A model generated the notes under the pieces. It made no database searches and was not told the origin of the DNA. It saw only the letters and a program-made list of their open reading frames with translations. Shown here piece after piece: positions 1 to 8,996 of a stretch of 64,000 bases of DNA. Made by a program: the position numbers and the translations under genes. Source of the stretch: Ezakiella peruensis (GTDB taxonomy: Bacteria; Bacillota; Clostridia; Tissierellales; Peptoniphilaceae); the NCBI RefSeq assembly GCF_900215725.1, contig NZ_LT962469.1:937872-1001871 (forward strand), read 5' to 3'. Every line of letters starts with the position of its first letter. The stretch's first letter is position 1.

Positions 1-1440
1 TGGGTTTTCTCTAATGATTATATCGTAAGCTTTTTCGCTTTCATAAGTGAATTCTCCGTCAGTCTTAGAACCGTATTCTACAACCTTGTTCTTTGGCTCA
101 GTTCTTTCCTCTTTGACTTCAAGCTTACCAGTTTCCTTGTTGAAAGTTGTTGTGTATTTTACAGATCCCTTAGAACCTTCTTCGATTGTATTTGTTTCAC
201 CTTCTTTTAGGTCTGGATTATGTCTGTACTCAGTATCATGTCCAAGTTCAGTTTCTTTAACTACTGGTTTTACACCAATTCTTACTACCCTATCTTCTTT
301 TTCTGTAATAGTTTTTGTAGTTTCTGTCGGATTACCAACTGGCTTAGAGTCCTTAATCTTTTGAGTAATTGTAACTTCTTCCTTGCCTGCTTTTCCTTCT
401 TTTTCAATCTTTTGGAAACCAGCTTCAAGAGTATCATCATAGATTACCTTAGTTTCGTAAGGAATTTCTCTTTCAATAGTCTTTGTAGTTTCACCTTCAG
501 ATGATTTTCTACCAATCTTAATTAATCTTTCTTGAGGCTCTTTAGTTGTCTTGAATTCGCCTTCTTTAGTTTCAACAACTTTTCCATCTTTGATTACAAG
601 AGTATTTGTTCTTTCTTGTTCTCCTGGTGAGCCTGGGGTGACGACTTTTTCTTCACCTGGTTCTAATGAGTCATCATACTCATATCTTGTTTCAAAAGGA
701 AGTTCCTTCTTTTCAACTATTTCATGAGTACCTTCGTTAGTTCCCTTACCTACTTGGATAAGAGCATCTTCTGCGGCAACTTCTGTGACAGTTGGCTCGC
801 CTTCGACTTTAGAATTTTTGATTATCCAGGTTGTTGTTTTTGTACCGACCTTGCCTGGTTTTACAATCTTGTATTCGCCTTTTTTAAGTGTATCTACTTC
901 TTCTACCTTATATTTGAATGGCAGTTCCTCTTTGTGTTCTACCTTGCCTTCGGTGTTTCTACCTAATTTTATAATTCTCTTTTTAGGAGCCTTAGTTTCA
1001 GTAAACTCACCTGTTTCAGTCTTTGTTACATTTCCGTCCTCTATTGTAAGAGTAATATCTCTCTTCTTTTCTCCGGCTTCACCTTTTTGAACTTCTTTGG
1101 TTTCCCCAGGAGCAAGGCTATCATCAAATTGGATTTCAGTTTCAAATCCTACTTCAACCTTTTCTTCAATCTTGTGAGTTCCGTCATTTACACCTTCACC
1201 AACGTGAATTTCTCTAATTTGTGGTTTTTCTATTTCTTGTTCTTCTTCTTTTACGATTTTTGAATCTTCAATAGTATAGGTTATTTTCTTAGAGCCTTTT
1301 TTACCTTCGGTGATGACTTTGATTTCGCCCTTTTTAAGATTTGGATCTTTTTCAACCTTTGTTTCAAATGGAATTTCTTCAGTCTTTTCAACCTTTCCAT
1401 TCGTACCATAAGCCACAAATTGCACTTCTGTACTTTTTAT
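1..1440 (-). repeat. Array of G5-type modules, alternating two types
   Basis: From about residue 913 the protein repeats in modules of roughly 65-80 residues. One type begins with GEGVNDGTHKIEEK-like text and another with GRNTEGKVEHKEEL-like text; they alternate, giving a superrepeat of about 450 bp. The array continues out of the window, so the copy number is unknown. Such arrays commonly vary in length between strains. Confidence 0.75.
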
Positions 1441-4179
1441 ACCAACTTCAATTAGTTTTTGGTCTTTGTCTTCCTCATAGTAGTGGGCTGTTACTGGTAT
1501 ATTTAAAAGTGCACCGTCAATTGACTGGCCTTCCTTAGGATTTGGAACTGTTGCACTTACCTTACCTGTCTTTTCATCTATTGTAACTTGCCATTTATTA
1601 CCCTTATCATCTGTAATGAATTTATTACCAGCCTCATCTGTATCTAGAGTATCTGGAAGCGTATACTTGCCTGGTCTTCTATTGTATTTATCTTCAGTGT
1701 TAAGAATGACATCTGAAACAAGCTTATCTTCTGCCTTGCCAGCCTTGGCGTTGTAGCGAGGAGTCATGTTAGATTTTTCTTCAATGACGAAGTAGGCGTT
1801 GGCTTCTTCAGTTATATCTTCCCCTGGTTTTTGTTCATCTACATAGTGAGAAATTACTGGGACTGTCAGTTTTTCCCCACCATTAAAGTCTAAAGGATTT
1901 ACTGGTTTAGCACTTACTTTACCTGTTTTCCCATCAAGAGTTACAGTCCATTTGTTACCCTTATCATCTGTAGCCATTTTATTACCCGCCTCATCTGTTT
2001 CTAGAGTATCCGGAAGCGTATAATGGTCCGGTTTAATTCTCTTAGTATCTTGTGCAACTGTTGCCTCTGATGTTTGTTTATTAACCGGGAAGTTAACTTG
2101 GGCATCGTATTCCGGCTTGATATAGTCTGATTCTTGGACAACAAAGTGGAACCAGTGTGTGTCTGTTGAGCCGTTTGTATAGGTGTATTCAACTGGTATG
2201 GCTACAAAGTCTCCTGCCTTGGCGGATTTCGGTGGAGTGATGGTGAACTTAGAAATATCGTGTTCATCAACATCTAGTTTCCACTGGTCTTCTGCTCCCT
2301 TGCCTTCATTTTCCTTGTTGATAAAGTCCATTATCAGCTTACCGGAAGCTTCTCCCTTCTTATCTGCTTCGTTCATTTCATCAGCAGTCTTTTGATTTGG
2401 TTTTGGACTTTCCGGCTTGTACATCTCAACATCGAAAGCTTCCCCTGGTTTTACCTTTGAATAAGTCTTCTCAGATGTGTCCTCTTTGTGACCATCTTTA
2501 AAGGATTGGTCATAGTATCTTGTATCATCTAGGTTTAGCTTAAATCCACCTATAAGGTTATAGTGGTCGTAACGGTCTATGCCTTGCTTATCGATTGTGA
2601 CATTAGTTCCCTTGTGATTGATGTCGGCAGTACCAGCTTCTGAGCCAGTGTATTTTCCTGTTTCACCAAACTCATCTGGTGTTTTTGCTATATTTCTAAA
2701 TTCTTCAGCTGTTCTCGGACGAGCAAAGAATTTAACATCTAGATTTTGAAGAGCCTTGTAATCAGGTGTATTGAAGATTGAGTCTTCATTAATGACAGTT
2801 TTTCCATTTTCGTCCTTCTTTAGGGCACCTTCCGGCAACTTAACGTGGATATTGCCATCATCTCCTATATAGGCACTTGCCCCTGGTACGATATCGCCAT
2901 TAATAGGATTGTATACTTGGCCGACTAGCCTTTCCTTGGCATTGTCATCGATATTGTCTACCTTGACACCAGTGTTGATATCTTGGCCTTGAACAAATAC
3001 CTTATCATTGTATTGCCCACTTAGTTTCATTAGCTCAAGCTTGTCGTTTTCATTTGGCCATGGATTTACCTTGTAATCTAAGGTGAAGCTGCCTCCAAAA
3101 AACTTCACTCCTGGGTTGTCTTTTGTGTAATTATCCTTCATACCAAAGGAAGTAGAGTCGTTTTCATTATTATTGATATGCTTTAGGGTATCTTCGCTAG
3201 CTTCATAGTGAAAGTTCCTTTGCCTTCCACCAGCGGTCATTTCTCCTTTTTCATCTGGCGTAAATGTTACATCAGGGGATTCAGGTGTTAATTTATCTCC
3301 CTGACCCATCATTGGTTTTTCGCCTAATTCTGCTGGAACAAGTCCAGAATCTGTAACATAAATCCTAGTATAGGTTCTTTGTCCAGTCTTCTTGTCTATG
3401 GTGATTTGGTAACCATATTCAGTCTTACTTGGTGATGTTTCGGATGGGTTTTTAAGTTCAAATTTAAAACCGTCTTTTTCTTCTTTTTCATCAGTCTTAT
3501 AGAATTCTTGGTTGGTATCTCCCGGTTGGAGGTCTGTTTCCCTATAACGTTCAGATTCATTATAGTCTTTAATCTTTGCTTCATCTTCAGAATAATTAGG
3601 CTCAGTAACTTCTTCTCCTGCCTTTTGAACTTGGGCTTGATTTTCTTCTGATGTTTCTAGCTTTTCTTCTTCATCTGCTTCGTTTGCATCTAGATTAAAA
3701 ATATTCTCTAAAGTGTCATCTTTAATAAATTCATCTAGAGTAATACCATCTTTTCCTTCAGTTGAATTTTCTGGATCAGACGAATTATTTACATTGTTTT
3801 CTGAGTCATCTGACTGGCTTTCATCAGCAGGACCTTCATCTTCACTAGTCCCATTGACACTACTTAGAGCTAGTTCTTCTTTATTGTCTGAATTTAGAGC
3901 TTGATCTTTTTGTGGCAATATATTTTCCACAGCAGCTGCAAGTGCTTGATCATATTGTGCTATTTCTTCGTCTTTTGCTTCTTCAACTATAGCAGTTGGA
4001 TTTTCTACAGTTTCGGCCTTAACTTGTGTGGCTCCACCTGCAATCATAACCCCAGCTATAGAGATCCCTAAGATTGACTTAGTAATATTTGATTTAATTT
4101 TGTTTACTGCCTCATTGGACATAGGGACGACGATTTTGTATTCGTTTATGTCTTTTTGTGAATTTTGTTTCCTATTCAT
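1..4179 (-). CDS. G5/Rib-like repeat surface protein (C-terminus outside window)
   Basis: Open frame of 1393 codons running off the left edge; the ATG at 4179 has an AAGGAG ribosome site 6 nt upstream. The N-terminus has a basic stretch, then a hydrophobic segment at about residues 31-48 ending in VKA, a signal peptide. An acidic Asp/Glu/Ser-rich linker follows (about 55-200), then a non-repeated region (about 210-620) that may be an adhesive domain, two Rib/alpha-like units of about 120 residues (about 690-905), and from about 910 a run of at least six G5-type modules (motif with E-IPFET and Gly-x-x-G). G5 arrays are known from biofilm adhesins such as SasG and Aap. A cell-wall anchor cannot be checked because the end is missing. 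Family assignment is by motif only; the exact ligand is unknown. Confidence 0.85.
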   Translation of the reverse strand, partial: MNRKQNSQKDINEYKIVVPMSNEAVNKIKSNITKSILGISIAGVMIAGGATQVKAETVENPTAIVEEAKDEEIAQYDQALAAAVENILPQKDQALNSDNKEELALSSVNGTSEDEGPADESQSDDSENNVNNSSDPENSTEGKDGITLDEFIKDDTLENIFNLDANEADEEEKLETSEENQAQVQKAGEEVTEPNYSEDEAKIKDYNESERYRETDLQPGDTNQEFYKTDEKEEKDGFKFELKNPSETSPSKTEYGYQITIDKKTGQRTYTRIYVTDSGLVPAELGEKPMMGQGDKLTPESPDVTFTPDEKGEMTAGGRQRNFHYEASEDTLKHINNNENDSTSFGMKDNYTKDNPGVKFFGGSFTLDYKVNPWPNENDKLELMKLSGQYNDKVFVQGQDINTGVKVDNIDDNAKERLVGQVYNPINGDIVPGASAYIGDDGNIHVKLPEGALKKDENGKTVINEDSIFNTPDYKALQNLDVKFFARPRTAEEFRNIAKTPDEFGETGKYTGSEAGTADINHKGTNVTIDKQGIDRYDHYNLIGGFKLNLDDTRYYDQSFKDGHKEDTSEKTYSKVKPGEAFDVEMYKPESPKPNQKTADEMNEADKKGEASGKLIMDFINKENEGKGAEDQWKLDVDEHDISKFTITPPKSAKAGDFVAIPVEYTYTNGSTDTHWFHFVVQESDYIKPEYDAQVNFPVNKQTSEATVAQDTKRIKPDHYTLPDTLETDEAGNKMATDDKGNKWTVTLDGKTGKVSAKPVNPLDFNGGEKLTVPVISHYVDEQKPGEDITEEANAYFVIEEKSNMTPRYNAKAGKAEDKLVSDVILNTEDKYNRRPGKYTLPDTLDTDEAGNKFITDDKGNKWQVTIDEKTGKVSATVPNPKEGQSIDGALLNIPVTAHYYEEDKDQKLIEVGIKSTEVQFVAYGTNGKVEKTEEIPFETKVEKDPNLKKGEIKVITEGKKGSKKITYTIEDSKIVKEEEQEIEKPQIREIHVGEGVNDGTHKIEEKVEVGFETEIQFDDSLAPGETKEVQKGEAGEKKRDITLTIEDGNVTKTETGEFTETKAPKKRIIKLGRNTEGKVEHKEELPFKYKVEEVDTLKKGEYKIVKPGKVGTKTTTWIIKNSKVEGEPTVTEVAAEDALIQVGKGTNEGTHEIVEKKELPFETRYEYDDSLEPGEEKVVTPGSPGEQERTNTLVIKDGKVVETKEGEFKTTKEPQERLIKIGRKSSEGETTKTIEREIPYETKVIYDDTLEAGFQKIEKEGKAGKEEVTITQKIKDSKPVGNPTETTKTITEKEDRVVRIGVKPVVKETELGHDTEYRHNPDLKEGETNTIEEGSKGSVKYTTTFNKETGKLEVKEERTEPKNKVVEYGSKTDGEFTYESEKAYDIIIRENP
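1581..2027 (-). repeat. Two Rib-like units, similar at DNA level
   Basis: The segment near 1581-1666 and the segment near 1940-2027 are nearly identical (shared codons for LPDTL-x-TDEAGNK and DDKGNKW), about 360 bp apart. This is an in-frame 120-residue repeat, suggesting recent duplication or homogenisation by recombination. Confidence 0.7.
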
Positions 4180-4241
4180 ATAGATCTCCTTCCTATTAAA
4201 AATTATATAAATTATTATAAAAATCCCTTTTCAACTCTTAC

Positions 4242-4270
4242 ATTATATCATATAGTTCGGATTTTGTACA
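4242..4270 (-). promoter_or_regulatory. Promoter of the surface protein gene
   Basis: TATAAT at 4242-4247 with TGTACA at 4265-4270 and a 17-bp spacer. The start codon is about 60 nt downstream. The -35 is weak, so confidence is moderate. Confidence 0.55.
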
Positions 4271-4374
4271 ATACAATTTGGTTACAATTACTTGAGTATG
4301 CAAGGAATTGTGTTTTTTTATTTTAAAAAAAAGGACAAAATAAAACATTACTTTGCCCTTGAAAAAAATTATTC

Positions 4375-4571
4375 CCAATAAAAAAAACACCCCAATGGGG
4401 TGGCCCACATAGGCCGTCCGTCTTGTAATTCACACCCGCCATGAACAGGTGGGTAATTGGTGCGAATATCCAATGTCCACACGAAGAGGCATATTGTCCA
4501 AACGCACACATAAGGTTTCCCTAAAACAATTTGTCGGTTGAATTAAAAAACATAACGCACCTTGTAGGTCT
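4375..4571 (-). ncRNA. Structured RNA of about 190 nt, 6S-like candidate
   Basis: A consensus promoter (4578-4606) initiates near 4571 and an intrinsic terminator (stem CACCCC/GGGGTG at 4388-4402, then a U-run) ends it near 4380. No convincing protein frame lies within. The 5' end (CCTACAAGG) can pair with CCTATGTGGG near the 3' end, giving a closing stem around a long, loosely paired interior. Stand-alone RNA of about 190 nt with a long-range closing stem is the layout of bacterial 6S RNA; I did not recognise other known RNA classes. The identity is inference and needs a covariance-model search. Confidence 0.5.
4388..4402 (-). terminator. Terminator of the structured RNA
   Basis: Six-bp GC-rich stem with a three-nt loop, followed on the minus strand by a run of seven to eight T. 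It ends the RNA about 200 nt upstream of the surface protein gene. Confidence 0.75.
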
Positions 4572-4577
4572 ACATAT

Positions 4578-4606
4578 ATTATAACTCAAGACTTTTTCTT
4601 TTTCAA
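4578..4606 (-). promoter_or_regulatory. Consensus promoter of the structured RNA
   Basis: TTGAAA at 4601-4606, 17-bp spacer, TATAAT at 4578-4583. It drives the RNA that starts a few nt downstream. Confidence 0.75.
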
Positions 4607-4741
4607 GTTTTATGAGTGAGATAATTTGTATTGTTAGTTGATAATTTCTGCTCTAAGTAAATTATCTTTATAAGATTTATTAGTCGGGAATTGTCATCAA
4701 GATATTGATATCAATCGTTTCCTCTAATATATTTGCCCAAG

Positions 4742-4765
4742 AAAAAAGACGCTATCGCTAGCGTC
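4742..4765 (-). terminator. Terminator overlapping the end of the DtxR-type gene
   Basis: Seven-bp stem (4748-4754 with 4759-4765), four-nt loop, then six T on the minus strand. The stem includes the last codons and the stop codon of the regulator gene. Confidence 0.8.
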
Positions 4766-5126
4766 TTTTGTTCATTACTAAGTCTTTTATTTTCTTAATC
4801 GATTTATCACTCAAAACATGCTCAAGCTTACAAGCGTCTTCATGAGCCGTTTCTTCGTCAACACCGATCATCATCAGAGCATCTTTAATAAAAATATATT
4901 TATCGTAGACTTCCAGAGCTTTTTTTCTGCCCTCATCTGTAAATGTCAGGGTGCCTCCTTGTTCAATTGTGATATAATCTTCGTCTTTTAATATACCAAC
5001 TGCTCGTGATACACTTGCTTTCGAATATCCCAATTCATTCGCAACATCAACACTTCTGGCTGATTTGTTTCTTAGATGTAGCAAAAGAATGGTCTTTAGA
5101 TACATCTCCTGGGATTCATTGGCCAT
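4758..5126 (-). CDS. DtxR/TroR-type metal-dependent repressor
   Basis: 122 residues. The first 70 residues form a winged helix with a recognition helix around SKASVSRAVGIL. The second half matches the metal-binding/dimerisation domain; the ACKLEH segment supplies the Cys, Glu and His found as primary-site ligands in DtxR-type iron sensors, so iron or manganese sensing is likely. It lacks the C-terminal SH3-like domain of long family members. It lies 3 nt after the YerC-type gene in the fhs operon. The troABCD-type transporter at 39747-43363 has a palindrome over its -10 and is a plausible target, which is inference. The last codons overlap the operon terminator. Confidence 0.85.
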   Translation of the reverse strand: MANESQEMYLKTILLLHLRNKSARSVDVANELGYSKASVSRAVGILKDEDYITIEQGGTLTFTDEGRKKALEVYDKYIFIKDALMMIGVDEETAHEDACKLEHVLSDKSIKKIKDLVMNKRR

Positions 5127-5129
5127 AGC

Positions 5130-5459
5130 TTAGTCCTCGAATAATCCTAATTTTTTAAAGATTAAGTTATAGCCGTCTGCTCCGTAGTTTAATGCACGAT
5201 TAATTCTACTGATGGTTGCTGTTGATGCACCAGTTTCAGCTTCAATTTCATTGTAGGTCTTATTTTCGCGAAGTTGTTTTGCTACTTCTAGACGTTGTGA
5301 AATTGCTTGAATTTCTTTGATTGTGCAGATGTCTTCAAAAAATCTGTAGCATTCTTCAATTGTTTCGAGCTTTAAAATTGCTTCGAAAAAGCTATCTGTT
5401 TGTTCGCTTTTTAGTCTTGAGTTATAATCCATAATTTCCTCCTTAGAATAATCCGACAA
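5130..5459 (-). CDS. YerC/YecD-type TrpR-related DNA-binding protein
   Basis: 109 residues, all-helical, with a helix-turn-helix about residues 65-95 ([18 protein letters not shown]). This resembles the YerC/YecD family, related to the Trp repressor fold; the regulated genes are mostly unknown. The frame overlaps the end of fhs by 17 bp, which suggests translational coupling, and is followed by the DtxR-type gene 3 nt downstream. Its ligand cannot be read from the sequence. Placed with fhs, a role in one-carbon or amino acid control is possible but unproven. Confidence 0.8.
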   Translation of the reverse strand: MSDYSKEEIMDYNSRLKSEQTDSFFEAILKLETIEECYRFFEDICTIKEIQAISQRLEVAKQLRENKTYNEIEAETGASTATISRINRALNYGADGYNLIFKKLGLFED

Positions 5460-7113
5460 TTTGTCCGTCTGGTAAAATGTCGATATTGTTTGCTGCAGGA
5501 ACCTTTGGTAGTCCAGGCATTGTCATGATATCACCTGTTAAGGCTACAACGAATCCTGCACCGTTAGAGATTCTGACTTCTCTAATTGTTATTTCAAATC
5601 CCTCTGGTCTGCCAAATAGATTTTTGTCGTCAGACAAGGAATATTGAGTCTTTGCCATACATACTGGAACTTTATCCATGCCGTTTGCTTCAATTTGTTT
5701 GATTGAGTTTAATGCAGCCTTTGTGAAGTTGACTGATTCTGCTCCGTAAATTTCTTTGGCAACTGTTTCAATCTTTTCTTTGATTGACATATCTAAGCTG
5801 TATAGTGGTTTGAAGTGGCTTTCTTCTTCGTCACAAATTCTGACAACTTCTTTTGCTAGATCAATAGCTCCGTCGCCGCCCTTAGCAAATACATCTGTTA
5901 GGATGCATGTTGAGCCAGCTTTTTCAGTTAATTCTGTGAGGAGTTTGATTTCAGCTTCTGTGTCTGTTGGGAATTTGTTGATAGCAACTACTGAAGGTAC
6001 ACCGAATTTCTTAACGTTTTCGATGTGTTTTTCTAGGTTAGCAAATCCTTTTTCTAGAGCTTCTAGATTTTCTAGGCCGTATTCTTCTTTTGTAGCTCCA
6101 CCGTGGTGTTTAAGAGCACGGATTGTAGCAACGATTACAACTGCGTCTGGGTGTAAGTCACCGTATACGCACTTGATGTCAAAGAATTTTTCAGCTCCAA
6201 GGTCTGCACCGAATCCTGCTTCTGTTACTGTGTAATCAGCAAGTTTTAATGAGTATTTGGTTGCAAGGACTGAGTTACATCCGTGGGCAATATTTGCAAA
6301 TGGTCCACCGTGTAACATAGCTGGTGTGTTTTCTAGAGTTTGTACAAGATTTGGTAAAATAGCGTCCTTCATTAGAAGGGTTACTGCACCTTCACCGCCA
6401 ATATCTTTTAAAAATACTGGGCTCTTGTCTCTTCTGTAAGCGATAACTACTTTTGATACTCTTGCTTTGAAGTCTTCAAGGCTTGTTGATAGACATAGGA
6501 TAGCCATGATTTCACTGGCAACTGTGATATCAAATCCGTCTTGTCTTGGGTAGCCGTTTGAAACTCCGCCTAGGCCTACAACAATATTTCTAAGAGCTCT
6601 GTCGTTCATGTCGACAACTCTCTTCCATGTTATTCTTCTGACGTCGATTTCTTGTTCGTTGCCTTGGTGGATGTGGTTATCCAAGAGGGCTGCGATTAGG
6701 TTGTTGGCTGATGTTATTGCGTGGAAGTCTCCTGTGAAGTGGAGGTTGATGTCTTCCATTGGAACAACTTGAGCGTATCCGCCGCCAGCTGCACCGCCCT
6801 TAACACCAAAGCTAGGTCCAAGTGATGGTTCTCTGAGAGCTGAGATTGCTTTTTTACCAATCTTGTTTAAGCCCATTGATAAACCGATATTTACAGTTGT
6901 CTTACCTTCACCAGCTGGTGTTGGGTTGATAGCTGTAACTAGGATTAGTTTACCATCTTTTTTATCTTTTAAGTTTTCATATACCTGTGGTTCAATTTTT
7001 GCCTTGTAGTGGCCGTATTGAATCAAATCTTCTTGGCTAATTCCCAAGCCACTTGCAATTTCTGTAATGTTTTTCATTTTTGCTTCTTGAGCAATTTGTA
7101 CGTCTGTTTTCAA
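5443..7113 (-). CDS. fhs: Formate-tetrahydrofolate ligase
   Basis: Cytosolic enzyme that makes 10-formyl-THF from formate, THF and ATP. The P-loop TPAGEGKTT and the FTHFS signature regions are present and the length of 557 residues is normal. I use TTG at 7113 as start: AGGAGGT lies 6 nt upstream and the protein then begins [11 protein letters not shown], like other family members; the upstream ATG at 7143 would place the ribosome site inside the coding region. Product feeds purN and purH in this window and links to the glycine cleavage operon at 55874-60197. Transcribed from 7201-7229. Confidence 0.97.
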   Translation of the reverse strand: MKTDVQIAQEAKMKNITEIASGLGISQEDLIQYGHYKAKIEPQVYENLKDKKDGKLILVTAINPTPAGEGKTTVNIGLSMGLNKIGKKAISALREPSLGPSFGVKGGAAGGGYAQVVPMEDINLHFTGDFHAITSANNLIAALLDNHIHQGNEQEIDVRRITWKRVVDMNDRALRNIVVGLGGVSNGYPRQDGFDITVASEIMAILCLSTSLEDFKARVSKVVIAYRRDKSPVFLKDIGGEGAVTLLMKDAILPNLVQTLENTPAMLHGGPFANIAHGCNSVLATKYSLKLADYTVTEAGFGADLGAEKFFDIKCVYGDLHPDAVVIVATIRALKHHGGATKEEYGLENLEALEKGFANLEKHIENVKKFGVPSVVAINKFPTDTEAEIKLLTELTEKAGSTCILTDVFAKGGDGAIDLAKEVVRICDEEESHFKPLYSLDMSIKEKIETVAKEIYGAESVNFTKAALNSIKQIEANGMDKVPVCMAKTQYSLSDDKNLFGRPEGFEITIREVRISNGAGFVVALTGDIMTMPGLPKVPAANNIDILPDGQIVGLF

Positions 7114-7200
7114 AGTTCTACCTCCTATATAACTAAAATTCATACATTAGTTTTCTACCCGTAATTAATATACTTTAAACAGATAAATAACTCTAACTAT

Positions 7201-7229
7201 AAGATAACACATCTCTTTAATTAAGTCAA
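7201..7229 (-). promoter_or_regulatory. Promoter of fhs operon
   Basis: TTGACT at 7224-7229, 17-bp spacer, TATCTT at 7201-7206. The -35 is flanked by two TTAATTAA octamers (7217-7224 and 7233-7240), the second overlapping the pepF stop codon. About 90 nt of leader precede the TTG start. Confidence 0.6.
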
Positions 7230-7232
7230 GTG

Positions 7233-8996
7233 TTAATTAATCTTGTCAACAATTTCTCCAATAAAATCTATTGTTGTTTTTATAAAGTCGCCTTCAATGT
7301 CTACGCCAAGTTTGCCTGCCCATTCTTTTGGTAAATAATGCCCGCCACTTGCCAAGACTTCCTTGTATGGTTTTAAAATATTTTCATTGCCAGCCATGAG
7401 CTCTTTGAAAACATTGGTGGCAATTGAAAGTCCAGCTTGATAAGTGAATGGATAAAGGCCCATATAATAGTGTGGCTGTCTGGTCCATGTGAGTTCAGCG
7501 CCATCGATTATTTCAACTTCATCGCCCCAGAATTCTTCAAGGACATTTCTAAAAATTCTGTTTAAAATTTTGTCGTTAACAGATTCACCCTTATCGATTA
7601 GTCTCAAGACTTCTCTTTGAAATACTGCTTCGATTCCGTGCGTTACGAAGTTGTGATAGTAAGTTCTTTCGATCATTTGTGTGTGAACCCAGTTCTTGGT
7701 CTCGTCGTCATTTGCATTTTTGATTAGGTAATTACTCATAATCATTTCATTCATAGTCGATGGACACTCGGACACATACATTGATGATTCTGTGTTTAGA
7801 TAGGCATTATTTCTCATAGTATATCTGCCGTGGCCTGCGTGGCCAAGTTCGTGGGCCAGGACAAAGACGTCTTCCATCTTGCCTGTCCAGCTAATGAGAA
7901 CGTATGAGTGAACATTATGGACTGATGCGCAGAAGGCTCCTGTGGTCTTGCCTTCGTTTTCTGCAAAGTCAATCCACCTGTTGTCTATATATTTTAAAGT
8001 ATCAGCTACATAATCGTCGCCAAGGATTTTTAAACCATCACTCAAATAGTCCTTGCTAGCTTCAATAGTAATATGTTTTTCAAATTCTGGCATGAGTGGA
8101 GCTTTTAAATCTGCATAGGTCATTTTATCCAACTTATATTTTTCTTTGATTTTCTTGGCATACTTTCTCATGACCTTTGGCAATTCGTTTTTAATTGTAT
8201 CGACGTGGTGTTCATAACTTTCCCTGGAAATATCTTGCATATCCAAGAGGTAATCAAAAACAGAATCAAAACCCTTGATTTCACTGAAAGCCTTTTCCAT
8301 TTTTAATTGGGAATTGTAAACGGTCGCCAAAGTTGATTGATATTTTCTCATCTCTTCATAAAAGACTCTATGAGCCTCTCTTCTTAAATTTGTATCTGAA
8401 TTTGCCTCGTATCTTTCTTCAAAAAAACCAAAGGTCATGGGATAAGTTTTTCCATTTACTTCAAAGTCAGGGAACCTGATGTCGTTGTTCTTGGTTATTT
8501 CAGAAATTTCGTATGGAGCCGCCCAGGTGTCTGAAAATTTTGATAGAGCATTTTCAACTTCAAAAGGAAGTTTTCTTGATTTTTTCTTTATGACTTCCCT
8601 TAAATATACAAAGGCGTCTGGAGATTTGTTCATGGCTTCTGATAAAATTTTTTCGTCTAAATTCATGAGCTCATCTTCCAAGAAAATTGTATTTTCTCTA
8701 ACTTCTTTGTTAACCTTGTTCATTTCCGTAACTAGCTTAAAGGCTTCCTCATCGGAACTGTCAACAGAATAAGTCAAGTTTGCATAGTGATTTGTATGGT
8801 TCAAGAACTCATACATCTCGTTTAAAATTTCTGTGACCTTGTTGATGTCGTTAGTAGTTTTGATTGTGCCTTTTAGGTCCTTAAGTTTTTTTGAAAGTTC
8901 TATAGCCGATTTGTTTTTACTTTCAAATTCTGCATAGTCTTTGGCCAAGTCGGTCAAATCCCAAGTGAGTTCTTTTTTTACATCTTGTCTCTTCAT
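7233..8996 (-). CDS. pepF: Oligoendopeptidase F (M3 metallopeptidase)
   Basis: 587 residues from the ATG at 8996, chosen because AAGGATGG lies just upstream and the ATG overlaps the asnB stop codon (ATGA), coupling the two genes. The catalytic zinc motif HELGH is present at about residue 380, with a Glu-rich helix further on. The family cleaves short peptides in the cytosol. It is the last gene of the pyr-asnB operon and would supply amino acids from imported peptides (opp operon at 24416-29996). No signal peptide is seen. Confidence 0.95.
   Translation of the reverse strand: MKRQDVKKELTWDLTDLAKDYAEFESKNKSAIELSKKLKDLKGTIKTTNDINKVTEILNEMYEFLNHTNHYANLTYSVDSSDEEAFKLVTEMNKVNKEVRENTIFLEDELMNLDEKILSEAMNKSPDAFVYLREVIKKKSRKLPFEVENALSKFSDTWAAPYEISEITKNNDIRFPDFEVNGKTYPMTFGFFEERYEANSDTNLRREAHRVFYEEMRKYQSTLATVYNSQLKMEKAFSEIKGFDSVFDYLLDMQDISRESYEHHVDTIKNELPKVMRKYAKKIKEKYKLDKMTYADLKAPLMPEFEKHITIEASKDYLSDGLKILGDDYVADTLKYIDNRWIDFAENEGKTTGAFCASVHNVHSYVLISWTGKMEDVFVLAHELGHAGHGRYTMRNNAYLNTESSMYVSECPSTMNEMIMSNYLIKNANDDETKNWVHTQMIERTYYHNFVTHGIEAVFQREVLRLIDKGESVNDKILNRIFRNVLEEFWGDEVEIIDGAELTWTRQPHYYMGLYPFTYQAGLSIATNVFKELMAGNENILKPYKEVLASGGHYLPKEWAGKLGVDIEGDFIKTTIDFIGEIVDKIN

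Noticed and set aside
1-4179. Plus-strand ORFs rich in Ser and Phe opposite the surface protein
   Set aside because: They are antisense shadows of the repeat-rich minus-strand gene and lack ribosome sites.
4323-4511. 62-residue frame on the minus strand
   Set aside because: It lies inside the structured RNA, starts with no ribosome site of note, and its composition (Cys, Trp, His-rich) is unlike real proteins here; it is a by-product of the RNA sequence.
7201-7240. TTAATTAA pair around the fhs -35 as an operator
   Set aside because: The octamers are low-complexity, AT-only, and one is part of the pepF stop; no further support.
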